A stretch of DNA of 8,764 nucleotides from Streptosporangiaceae bacterium (GTDB lineage Bacteria > Actinomycetota > Actinomycetes > Streptosporangiales > Streptosporangiaceae): contig JASHQP010000711.1 of the NCBI GenBank assembly GCA_030039095.1, positions 1 to 8,764 of the forward strand. The letters are read 5' to 3'. Below the pieces are notes generated by a model, which saw only the letters and a program-made list of their open reading frames with translations, had not been told where the DNA came from and searched no databases. Position numbers and translations under genes: made by a program. Positions 1-6,090 of this stretch are shown here, piece after piece. Position 1 is the stretch's first letter, and every line of letters starts with the position of its first letter.

Positions 1-272
1 GACCGGCCAGCCCAGCCCGCCCGGCGCGTGCGCAGCGGCCCGTCCGAAGCCCGACGTCCCATGCATCCCCCTTTGTCCGCTGGCGATCCGGGCACTTCCG
101 CATCGTCGCGCCCGCCTGCATCCATGTTTACGCCGTTTTCTGGTGTTTCAAAGTCCGCAGCCACCCCAAGCTAGCCGACGAGCCAGGCCTGGCACCAGAA
201 GATCAGGGACCGTCCAACACGGCACCGCTCGTGCTAGCCTGCCTGGCTGTCCAAGCAACGGAAGGCCCGCCG

Positions 273-1832
273 ATGGAAGCTCCCCGTCGGGATAACGCGC
301 TCGACCACGTCGTCGCGATCATGTTCGAGAACCGCTCGTTCGACAACCTGCTCGGCCGGCTCTACCAGCCGGGCGAGGTCGCCTCGTTCGAGGGGGTGAC
401 CGGCCGCGAGTTCAGCAACCCCATTCCGGACTGGGCCCCCGACGGATCCGGCCGCACGGCCGTGCCGTACGGGGTGGCGGCGAACTTCAACACCCCGAGC
501 CCGGACCCCGGGGAGGAGTACCAGCACGTCAACACCCAGTTGTTCGGCCTGATCGACCCGCCGGGCAACCGCGGCCAGGAGCCGGCGAAGATGCAGGCTC
601 CGTACAACGCGCCGGCCGACCCCCGCCGGCCGCCGTCCATGGACGGGTTCGTCACCGACTACATCAGCACGTTCACCGCCGAGATGGGCAGGCAGCCCGG
701 CTACGACGAGTACGCCCAGATCATGGCCGGCTACACGCCGGCGCAGCTGCCGGTCACCTCGGCGCTCGCCCGCGGCTTCGCAACGTTCGACCACTGGTTC
801 TGCGAGGTCCCGTCGCAGACGTTCGCGAACCGGTCGTTCTTTCACGCCGCGACCTCGTCCGGCTACGTGGTCAACATGGACCCGGCCGACTCGTTCCCGG
901 TCCACAACACCGCCGAGACGATCTTCGAGCGCCTCGAGGCGCAGGGCCTGAGCTGGCGCGTTTACTGTGACCCGCCCAGCCACCTCTCCCTGACCGGCAT
1001 CATCCACGCCCCCCGGCTGCTCGACCGGTTCCGGACGAACTTCTTCACCACCGGCCAGTTCCTCGAGGACGCCGCCAGCGGGCAGCTGCCCGCGTACTCG
1101 TTCATCGAGCCCAACCTGCTCTACGGCCACAACGACATGCACCCGGCCTTCGACGCGCTGTACCCGGGTGCCGACATCGACCCGCCGTCGTCCCTGCTCG
1201 GCGGCGAGGCCCTGCTGGCCAAGGTCTACGACGCGATCCGTTCCTCCGCCACACCCGGCGGCTCGAACGCATACAACACGCTGCTCATGGTCAACTTCGA
1301 CGAGCACGGCGGCACCTTCGACCACGTGCCGCCGCCGGCGGCCCCGCCTCCCGTCCCTTCCGCCCCGCCGGGCCAGATGGGCTTTGCCTTCGACCGGTCG
1401 GGAGTCCGTGTGCCCGCGATCGCCATTTCCGCATGGATCCCTGAACGGGCCGTCGTGACCTCTGCCTACCGGAACACGTCGGTTTTGCGTACCCTGCGCG
1501 AGCGCTGGCGCCTCGGTGATCCGCTGACCGCGCGTGATGCCGTCGCCCCCGATATCGCGCCGGTGCTGTCCCTGGAAACCCCGCGGCCGCCGGAAGACTG
1601 GCCCAGCCCAGTCCCCCTGCCGGTGCCGCCGTTCGATCCGCAGGCCATGCCACGGGACGTCCCGTTGCGGACGCTGTCAAAGGCGGCGCTGTGCGGGGTG
1701 CTGGAACTCGGGAAGGGCCTCGGCCTGCGCGTGCCCGCGCTGAACAAGGACGAGGACGTGCTGCGCGCCGATGGCCTGGCCATTATCACCGAGTGCTTCG
1801 GGGACCTGTTCCCGCACCTGCACGGACAGTAG
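273..1832 (+). CDS. Phosphoesterase family protein (phospholipase C / AcpA-like acid phosphatase)
   Basis: A 519-residue member of the phosphoesterase family (PF04185), which includes non-specific phospholipase C and acid phosphatase AcpA and hydrolyses phosphate mono- or diesters. The N-terminal metal-site motif is DHVVAIMFENRSFDN (residues 11-25), with E19 and N20 as the expected metal ligands. T183 in PSQTFANR lies where the family carries its Ser/Thr nucleophile (inferred by position). HNDMHP (286-291) and DEHGG followed by DHV (343-352) match the other metal-binding motifs. The ATG at 273 was chosen because GGAAGG sits about 8 nt upstream; an in-frame GTG at 231 would add 14 residues but lacks a clear ribosome site. 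No signal peptide or Tat twin-arginine motif is visible from either start, although many relatives are exported. The C-terminal 90 residues are proline-rich at first and hold no known motif. The family is clear; the substrate (phospholipid or other phosphoester) is not. Confidence 0.93.
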   Translation: MEAPRRDNALDHVVAIMFENRSFDNLLGRLYQPGEVASFEGVTGREFSNPIPDWAPDGSGRTAVPYGVAANFNTPSPDPGEEYQHVNTQLFGLIDPPGNRGQEPAKMQAPYNAPADPRRPPSMDGFVTDYISTFTAEMGRQPGYDEYAQIMAGYTPAQLPVTSALARGFATFDHWFCEVPSQTFANRSFFHAATSSGYVVNMDPADSFPVHNTAETIFERLEAQGLSWRVYCDPPSHLSLTGIIHAPRLLDRFRTNFFTTGQFLEDAASGQLPAYSFIEPNLLYGHNDMHPAFDALYPGADIDPPSSLLGGEALLAKVYDAIRSSATPGGSNAYNTLLMVNFDEHGGTFDHVPPPAAPPPVPSAPPGQMGFAFDRSGVRVPAIAISAWIPERAVVTSAYRNTSVLRTLRERWRLGDPLTARDAVAPDIAPVLSLETPRPPEDWPSPVPLPVPPFDPQAMPRDVPLRTLSKAALCGVLELGKGLGLRVPALNKDEDVLRADGLAIITECFGDLFPHLHGQ

Positions 1833-1894
1833 CCGCCTCATCGCCCGTCGCCGGCCCTTGGATATGCTCGGTGTGATCATCCGGGGGGCTGGGG

Positions 1895-2668
1895 ATGGCC
1901 GAGGGGCTGAACCCGATCGAGGCCGGCAAGAAGCTGCATGAGCACGGCAGCAAGCAGCACGAGCGCGGCGGCGACGGGAGCGCGGGGAGCGCAGGGGGCG
2001 AGGGGCCCGGGAGCGGGGAGGACGGCGACTCCCGCGGCGGGCCCGATGGCCGGCATTCCCGCATCGTTCAGGTGTGCGAGGCCGTGCTGCTCGCGATCGT
2101 CACGCTGACCGCCGCGTGGGCCGGCTACTCGGCGGCCCGGTGGAGCACGGATTCGCGCGTGGAGATCGCCCGGTCGTCCACCCTGCGCAACGTGGCCACC
2201 AGGGATGCGCTGGAGGCGATCTCGCTGCGCAACTTCGACTCCTCGACGTTCGAGGCGTGGTTCATCGCGTTCACGATGAACAGCCCGAAGAAGGAGGCGA
2301 TCGCCGAGCGGCGGTTCCGGCCCGCGTTCCGGGTCGCGTTCAACGCGTGGATGGCGACGGACCCGCTGCACAACCCGCACGCCGCGCCGGGCCCTACCTA
2401 CATGCCGCAGTACAAGCTGCCTGCGCAGACCCAGGCCAACAACCTCGACAACGAGGCCACCGCCAAGTTCAACGCCGGCACCCAGGCGGGGGCGACCAGC
2501 GACAACTACGTCCAGATCACGGTGTTCCTCGCCGCGGTGCTGTTCCTGGTCGGGATCGGCAGCTCGTTCAGGCTCTACGGCGTCCGCTACGCCCTGATCA
2601 CGTTCGGCGCGGCGCTGCTGATCATCTCGCTCGTGCTCATCTCCCGCCAGCCCGGCCTGCCGAGCTGA
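1895..2668 (+). CDS. Membrane protein of unknown function, three predicted helices
   Basis: A 257-residue protein I do not recognise beyond a loose likeness to DUF4337-type membrane proteins. Residues 1-55 are hydrophilic, rich in Gly, His and charged residues, and probably disordered. A first membrane helix spans about residues 57-80, followed by a soluble stretch of about 120 residues (81-204) and two closely spaced helices at about 205-225 and 231-250. The middle part contains many Arg, Ala and Phe residues and may lie against the membrane. The ATG is preceded by a G-rich stretch ending GGGG directly before the start, with GGGGGG further upstream, so it can bind ribosomes. It starts 62 nt after the phosphoesterase stop on the same strand and could be co-transcribed with it. 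There is no catalytic motif. It is a real gene by length, codon bias and topology, but its function is unknown. Confidence 0.82.
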   Translation: MAEGLNPIEAGKKLHEHGSKQHERGGDGSAGSAGGEGPGSGEDGDSRGGPDGRHSRIVQVCEAVLLAIVTLTAAWAGYSAARWSTDSRVEIARSSTLRNVATRDALEAISLRNFDSSTFEAWFIAFTMNSPKKEAIAERRFRPAFRVAFNAWMATDPLHNPHAAPGPTYMPQYKLPAQTQANNLDNEATAKFNAGTQAGATSDNYVQITVFLAAVLFLVGIGSSFRLYGVRYALITFGAALLIISLVLISRQPGLPS

Positions 2669-2700
2669 GTGCTCTATCTTCGGGCCGAGCCGGGTCGGGC

Positions 2701-2749
2701 GCGATGATCGCAAGGGCTGGGAAGTACGTGCGGTACCGGGCGGTACTTC
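2701..2749. repeat. GTAC-rich inverted repeats between convergent genes
   Basis: The gap between the convergent membrane-protein and LOG genes (2669-2803) holds several small dyads. GCGAT-G-ATCGC is a perfect palindrome at 2701-2711. GAAGTAC (2721-2727) pairs perfectly with GTACTTC (2743-2749) across a 15-nt loop, and that loop contains the palindrome CGGTACCG (2731-2738). The placement fits a bidirectional terminator, but there is no U-tract on either side. It could instead be a protein-binding site, so the role is uncertain. Confidence 0.4.
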
Positions 2750-2803
2750 TACTACGTAATACTGCCACAGCAAGCCGTCACGGGCCGTTGTCGATCCGAT
2801 CGA

Positions 2804-3394
2804 TTACCGGTCCTCTGCGGTGATCCACTTTTCGGTGCGGGTGGGCTCGGCGGACGCGAGCACGGCGAGCGCTTCCTCGGGGGAGTGGGCTCGCTGGATC
2901 AGGTCCCGGTTGGCCTGCCTGAGCAGCCCGACGCCGACCATCCGGTCGAGCAGGGCGACGAGCGGCTCCCAGAACGCGTCGACATCGAGCAGGGCGATGG
3001 GCTTGCTGTGCAGCCCGAGCTGCGACCAGGTGGCGACCTCGGCGAGTTCCTCCAGCGTGCCGAGCCCGCCGGGCAGCGCGATGAACGCGTCCGACAGGTC
3101 GTACATGAGCTGCTTGCGCTCGTGCATCGAGCCGACCTCACGCAGCTCGGACAGGCCCGCGTGGCCGACCTCGCGGGAGAACAGGCCGACCGGGATGACC
3201 CCGGTGACCCGGCCGCCGCTGGCCATCGCGGCGTCGGCGAGCTCGCCCATGAGGCCAACGCTGCCGCCCCCGTAGACGAGGCCGATGCCGCGCTGCGCCA
3301 GCAGCGTGCCGAGGGCGCGGGCGGCGTCGCGGTAGCGAGGGTCGGGAGGCGTCGAGGACCCGCAGAACACGCACACCGTTCGAAGATCGACCAC
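2804..3394 (-). CDS. LOG family / TIGR00730 Rossmann-fold nucleotide phosphoribohydrolase
   Basis: A 196-residue cytosolic protein of the LOG family (cytokinin riboside 5'-monophosphate phosphoribohydrolase). Characterised members split nucleoside 5'-monophosphates into the free base and ribose 5-phosphate. The order of motifs is complete: the N-terminal strand with CVFCGSS (residues 8-14), the glycine-rich LVYGGGSVGLMG (39-50), MHERKQLM (90-97) with the catalytic Arg/Lys region, and the hallmark PGGLGTLEEL (108-117). Length is typical for the family. The start is a GTG at 3394, 9 nt after the stop of the upstream acetyltransferase gene, so the two are probably one transcript; a GGATAGG just ahead, overlapping the upstream stop, may serve as ribosome site. 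The true substrate in bacteria of this type (cytokinin precursor, AMP or another nucleotide) is not shown by the sequence. Confidence 0.93.
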   Translation of the reverse strand: MVDLRTVCVFCGSSTPPDPRYRDAARALGTLLAQRGIGLVYGGGSVGLMGELADAAMASGGRVTGVIPVGLFSREVGHAGLSELREVGSMHERKQLMYDLSDAFIALPGGLGTLEELAEVATWSQLGLHSKPIALLDVDAFWEPLVALLDRMVGVGLLRQANRDLIQRAHSPEEALAVLASAEPTRTEKWITAEDR

Positions 3395-3403
3395 GAGCAG
3401 AAC

Positions 3404-4186
3404 CTATCCGGCTGCGCCGCCCGGGACGCGATCCAGGGTTATGCCGAAGTGCTCGCGGTACGCGCCCAGCACGGCATCGTCGCCGGCCAGCTGCTCCTCG
3501 GTGCGTGATCCGCCGCTGGTCCGGATCAGCGTCCGGCCGCTGAGCGAGATCCGGCCGCCATCTTCGGTGAGCCGCGAGCAGACCGGCCCCTCGGTGAAGT
3601 GCGACAGCGGCGACGTCTGCTGCCACCAGCACGTGGCAACGAAGTCGGGCAGGTAACGTCCGCGCAGCTCCATCCGGTACTGCGGCTCGCCGTCCTTGAG
3701 CACGTCGACGTCGCCGTCCGCGGCGTCGGCCAGCAGGAACCGGCCGGCCGCATCCTGCTGCTCCGTCCTGCTGTCCAGCAGCAGCGGGCCGACGCTGTGC
3801 CGGCCGAAGCCGACATCTGCCAGCCAGGGGCCGCTGCCGTCGGGCAGGCGCACGGCGAGCGCCAGGTGGTCGTACGGCGGGCCGAGCCCCGTTGCGCCGT
3901 GCACGCGCGCGGCAAGCCGCGTCACGTCGGCGCCCAGCGCCTCCAGCAGGAGCGCAAACGCCCCGTTGAGTTCGTAGCAGAAGCCGCCCCGCCGGTTGCG
4001 CACGATCTTGGTGACCAGGTCGTCCTCGTCCAGCGAGATCGGCTCGCCCAGGTGGATGCTCAGGTTCTCGAAGGGCACCGCGATCTGGTGGGCCCGGTGC
4101 AGCAGCCGGAGCGTCGCCTCGTCGGCGGCCAGCGGCGGCGAGAGCCCGATCCGCCGCAGGTAGGCCTCGGCCGTGCTCTCATCCAT
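3404..4186 (-). CDS. nat: Arylamine N-acetyltransferase
   Basis: A cytosolic enzyme of about 260 residues that transfers an acyl group, usually from acetyl-CoA, to aromatic amines or hydrazines through a Cys thioester. The Cys-His-Asp triad is intact (numbering from the GTG at 4189): C71 in RRGGFCYELN, H108 in YDHLALAV, and D125 in WLADVGFG. The family's PFENLSIHLG (39-48) and the C-terminal SPLSHFTEGPVCSR region (193-206) are also present, and length matches the family. Two adjacent starts exist, GTG at 4189 and ATG at 4186; neither has a strong ribosome site, and I prefer the ATG because MDESTAEAYLRRIGL matches the usual N-terminus. It is the first gene of a probable operon with the LOG gene. 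Related enzymes act as amide synthases in ansamycin pathways, but no polyketide genes are seen here, so a general detoxifying or metabolic role is more likely. Confidence 0.94.
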   Translation of the reverse strand: MDESTAEAYLRRIGLSPPLAADEATLRLLHRAHQIAVPFENLSIHLGEPISLDEDDLVTKIVRNRRGGFCYELNGAFALLLEALGADVTRLAARVHGATGLGPPYDHLALAVRLPDGSGPWLADVGFGRHSVGPLLLDSRTEQQDAAGRFLLADAADGDVDVLKDGEPQYRMELRGRYLPDFVATCWWQQTSPLSHFTEGPVCSRLTEDGGRISLSGRTLIRTSGGSRTEEQLAGDDAVLGAYREHFGITLDRVPGGAAG

Positions 4187-4253
4187 CACCAGCGTCGACC
4201 GGCTTCGGTAGTACTCACAGCACTCATCGTGCCCCTTCAGCGACTGGGCGGCG

Positions 4254-4649
4254 CTACATATTCATTCCGGGGGCGACGATCGCGATTCCCACGGAGTGGG
4301 CGATGTCGAGCATGCGCTTGTCATAGCTGACCAGGAAGGCGAGGGCATCCCCGATGGCCTGGGCGCTCGCAATATGCACTGCATCCAGTGTTCTAACGAC
4401 GCCTGGCATACTCGCTGCCGCGTCTCGGATCTCATCGGTCACCAGGATCTCCGTGAAGCTGGCCAGCAGATCCTGCATCGCAGTGGGATAACTGCCCACG
4501 CGGTCAAGCGTCCGAACGGTCTCGATGAAGCCGACGGTGGACGTGCCCATTGGCATTTCCGGAGACTCGGCCAGGAACTCCCGCAGTTCACGTGCGTAGG
4601 GGCGGCCTGTCACAAGGGTGACCAACGCCGAGGCATCAAGGTAGATCAC
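4254..4649 (-). CDS. vapC: Type II toxin, PIN-domain ribonuclease (VapC family)
   Basis: A 131-residue PIN-domain protein, the usual length for VapC toxins, which cleave RNA (tRNA or rRNA in studied cases) in a Mg/Mn-dependent way when freed from their antitoxin. The acidic residues expected at the active site are visible: D5 in MIYLDASAL, E43 in FIETVRTL, D89 in TLDAVHIAS, and D110 in SYDKRM. The start is a GTG at 4649 that overlaps the antitoxin stop codon by 4 nt (GTGA), so translation is coupled and toxin output should follow antitoxin output. Expression is probably controlled through the operator upstream of the antitoxin. All catalytic positions are intact, so the toxin looks functional. 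The RNA target cannot be read from the sequence. Confidence 0.92.
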   Translation of the reverse strand: MIYLDASALVTLVTGRPYARELREFLAESPEMPMGTSTVGFIETVRTLDRVGSYPTAMQDLLASFTEILVTDEIRDAAASMPGVVRTLDAVHIASAQAIGDALAFLVSYDKRMLDIAHSVGIAIVAPGMNM

Positions 4650-4930
4650 CGGTCGTCGGCCTCCCGCTCGGCGAGAAGAATTTCCAGAGCTGATGAGTCA
4701 TCCGGCACCTCATAGCTCGGGATCTTGTCAAGATCCCTGGTTGTCGTCGGCCTTAGGCGGATGGCGCCGCTGGCGATGAGTGCGGCGTACCGGCCGAGAA
4801 CTCCCGATCCAGGCACCACAACGGCGATGGTCTTACCGTGCCTGGTCACCTCGACTGCCTCACCTCGCTCGACACGGGCGAACACGGCACTGGGGTTGTA
4901 GGAGAACTCCCGGATTGACACTGCACTCAT
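4646..4930 (-). CDS. Type II antitoxin, Phd/YefM-like
   Basis: A 94-residue antitoxin partner of the VapC-like toxin. Residues 5-40, beginning SIREFSYNPSAVFARVERGE and including VEVTRHGKTIAVVVP, match the N-terminal DNA-binding domain of the Phd/YefM family (PF02604). The rest, with an acidic helix ending AEREADDR, would wrap the toxin. The ATG at 4930 was chosen because AGGGAGCGAGG lies directly upstream. An in-frame ATG at 4969 would add 13 residues, but it falls inside the operator palindrome, has no ribosome site, and would place the start at or before the likely transcription start. Longer reading to 5182 is low in coding character. Antitoxins of this family repress their own operon alone and more strongly with toxin, which fits the palindrome 38 bp upstream. 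The gene overlaps the toxin by 4 nt. Confidence 0.9.
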   Translation of the reverse strand: MSAVSIREFSYNPSAVFARVERGEAVEVTRHGKTIAVVVPGSGVLGRYAALIASGAIRLRPTTTRDLDKIPSYEVPDDSSALEILLAEREADDR

Positions 4931-4967
4931 CGGCCTCGCTCCCTGCTTATGTGCCTTCGTCAGGCTC

Positions 4968-4981
4968 ATTGTACCTACAAT
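4968..4981 (-). promoter_or_regulatory. Palindromic operator overlapping the -10 box of the toxin-antitoxin operon
   Basis: A perfect inverted repeat with 6-bp arms and a 2-bp centre, ATTGTA-GG-TACAAT on the minus strand. Its downstream arm reads TACAAT, a good -10 hexamer 37 nt ahead of the antitoxin ATG; no convincing -35 is seen. The position is what autoregulation by a Phd/YefM antitoxin needs, since binding would block RNA polymerase. YefM operators in E. coli use a TGTACA core, and this site has the same half-sites (TGTA/TACA) spread by 2 bp. Binding itself is inferred. Confidence 0.65.
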
Positions 4982-5169
4982 CTCTTGTGGGTTGGGGGCG
5001 CGTCCATCGGCGGGAGGTCGCCGGACATGAGTACGGTCATGGCCTGCTGCAGGCGGCCGATGAGGAACAGCGGGTTCCTTGCCCCTTCGTTCCATGCGGT
5101 CCACTCTGGCAACCGCTGCCGACATTCCTGCCGGGTGTGGCGATGCGTCCTCCAGGCGGCCCCAGCCAT
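4975..5169 (-). pseudogene. Possible small gene or 3' remnant upstream of the antitoxin
   Basis: An open frame on the minus strand, stopping with a TAG inside the antitoxin operator, reads like protein over its last 50 codons: it contains RLPEWTAWNE and NPLFLIGRLQQAM. About 42 of those 50 codons end in G or C, as expected for genes here. The ATG at 5169 (64 codons) has no ribosome site, and the sequence further upstream loses coding character. It may be the 3' end of a gene cut when the neighbouring module was inserted, or an intact small protein. I do not recognise the family, and chance cannot be excluded in DNA this GC-rich. Confidence 0.3.
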
Positions 5170-5196
5170 CCGGCGAGCACAACCAACAACCAGGGT

Positions 5197-5236
5197 GCTG
5201 GAAGCTGATGCTGGGAGTTGCTGGAAAAGACTGGAA
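5197..5236 (+). repeat. Four phased GCTGGRA direct repeats upstream of the nuclease operon
   Basis: Heptamers GCTGGAA (5197-5203), GCTGGGA (5210-5216), GCTGGAA (5220-5226) and ACTGGAA (5230-5236) occur in the same orientation with start-to-start distances of 13, 10 and 10 bp, the last one touching the -10-like hexamer. Spacing of about one helical turn puts the repeats on one face of DNA, as in arrays bound by activators, repressors or iteron-binding proteins. No binding protein is known; the first gene of the operon is one candidate. Confidence 0.45.
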
Positions 5237-5249
5237 TACTGTACAGTCC
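5237..5249 (+). promoter_or_regulatory. Promoter-like site with ACTGTACAGT palindrome before the nuclease operon
   Basis: TACTGT (5237-5242) resembles a -10 hexamer and overlaps the perfect 10-bp palindrome ACTGTACAGT (5238-5247). GACTG (5229-5233) and CAGTC (5244-5248) form a second, wider dyad. Transcription from this -10 would begin near 5249, only about 6 nt before the GTG at 5255, so the message would be almost leaderless, which fits the missing ribosome site. No -35 at normal spacing is visible, so activation by a protein bound to the upstream repeats is plausible. This is inferred from position and symmetry. Confidence 0.45.
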
Positions 5250-5254
5250 TGCGC

Positions 5255-6061
5255 GTGACCGAGGCGATGGATGAGATCGAGCGGACGATCGAGAAGCTCC
5301 GCGCCGAGGTCCGGCGCGCTGCCGCAAGCGGCGACCGGGCCCGGGCCCGGGCCATGCGTGCCGAGTTGCGTGAAGCCGAGCGGGCCTGGGACGAGGCTCT
5401 GGCGAGGCTGGAAGAACAGCGACCGGCATCAGTGGGCTCGGCACCGATGGATAAGTCCGGGCCGCTCTTGCCGGTCCGCGAGCAGGTCCATCAGGCACTG
5501 ACCCTGCTTGCCGCTCCCGCCGCGCAGAGGCTGATAATCGCGGTGCACGAAGCGTTCTTCGGCAGCCCGCTGGCCGCGGCCCGGCTTACCAGCCTCCGCC
5601 GCGACGAGGAACGTTCGTTCCGGGCGGCGCCGTACTCTCGCCCCTACTACCTGTGCACGGCGCTGACCGCCGACCTGCTGGCCCCGGCGCGCGGTCTGCT
5701 GGCCGTGTCGACGTGGCCGATGGAGCGCCGTGTCATCGGCCCGCTCAGCCCGCGCGTCAATTACCTGGAGGCGGCGATCCGGGTCGCAGAGAGCCTGCTC
5801 CGTATGCCCAAGCCAAGCCAGGCGGCGGAACGGCTGCTGCGGCGGTTCGCCGCGAACATCCCCGGCGCGGCAGATGGCGCGAGGCGAAAAGACCCGCACC
5901 TGGTCGTAGCGGCGGCGCACGCCGAACTCGAGATCCATTCCGCCGAGGACGGCTCAGTCCGCCGCGAGGCCGCTGCCCGTGCCCGGGCTCAGCTCGACGA
6001 TGCGGAGCAGCTGTTCGGCTCACGGATGCGGGTAATCCCCCGTACCGGGACCGGCGCTTGA
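5255..6061 (+). CDS. Unknown protein with N-terminal coiled coil and possible winged helix; first gene of nuclease operon
   Basis: A 268-residue protein of no family I recognise. Residues 4-56 are a charged, heptad-like helix (MDEIERTIEKLRAEVRR onward), a probable coiled coil for dimerisation. Residues 73-125 look like three helices: VREQVHQALTLL, AAQRLIIAVHEAFFG, and LAAARLTSLRRDEERSF. A beta-hairpin-like stretch (about 145-163, GLLAVSTWPMERRVIG) and another helix follow, an order compatible with a winged helix-turn-helix; this is inference from pattern. The C-terminal third is helical and Ala/Arg-rich. The GTG at 5255 was chosen because the coiled coil begins there and a promoter-like site lies just upstream; no ribosome site is present, so leaderless translation is likely. 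ATG at 5267 is the alternative. The frame stays open back to 4949, but that part crosses the control region and is not protein-like. It sits 29 nt ahead of the nuclease gene and may regulate the operon or bring the nuclease to DNA. Confidence 0.75.
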   Translation: MTEAMDEIERTIEKLRAEVRRAAASGDRARARAMRAELREAERAWDEALARLEEQRPASVGSAPMDKSGPLLPVREQVHQALTLLAAPAAQRLIIAVHEAFFGSPLAAARLTSLRRDEERSFRAAPYSRPYYLCTALTADLLAPARGLLAVSTWPMERRVIGPLSPRVNYLEAAIRVAESLLRMPKPSQAAERLLRRFAANIPGAADGARRKDPHLVVAAAHAELEIHSAEDGSVRREAAARARAQLDDAEQLFGSRMRVIPRTGTGA

Positions 6062-6090
6062 CCACGGCGGCACTGCCGGAGGGAAGAGCT

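Noticed and set aside
1..174. Open frame of 57 codons at the left edge, possible 3' end of an upstream gene
   Set aside because: The translation is Pro/Ser/Ala low-complexity with no motif, so I cannot support a gene. I see nothing else definite in 1-272; TAGCCT at 235-240 could be a -10 box but lacks a partner -35.
234..1325. A 363-codon open frame on the minus strand opposite the phosphoesterase
   Set aside because: Low-complexity Arg/Val/Gly translation opposite a gene with conserved motifs; a shadow.
5042..5079. Two small hairpins, GCCTG-CTG-CAGGC and AGGAAC-AGCGG-GTTCCT
   Set aside because: Arms of only 5-6 bp, no U-tract, and within a possible coding remnant; such dyads are expected by chance at this GC content.
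4931..5182. In-frame upstream extension of the antitoxin
   Set aside because: It would make the antitoxin 178 residues, twice the family length, and would run through its own operator.
4949..5254. In-frame upstream extension of the first operon gene
   Set aside because: It crosses the operator, the repeats and the promoter-like site, and its translation is not protein-like; the coiled coil begins at the GTG at 5255.
5336..5353. Run of GGGCCC repeats, possible hairpin or regulatory element
   Set aside because: It encodes the Arg/Ala part of the coiled coil and is explained by codon bias for Ala and Arg.
5653..6090. In-frame upstream extension of the nuclease gene
   Set aside because: It lies inside the preceding gene in another frame. 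The GTG at 6091 has a near-ideal ribosome site.
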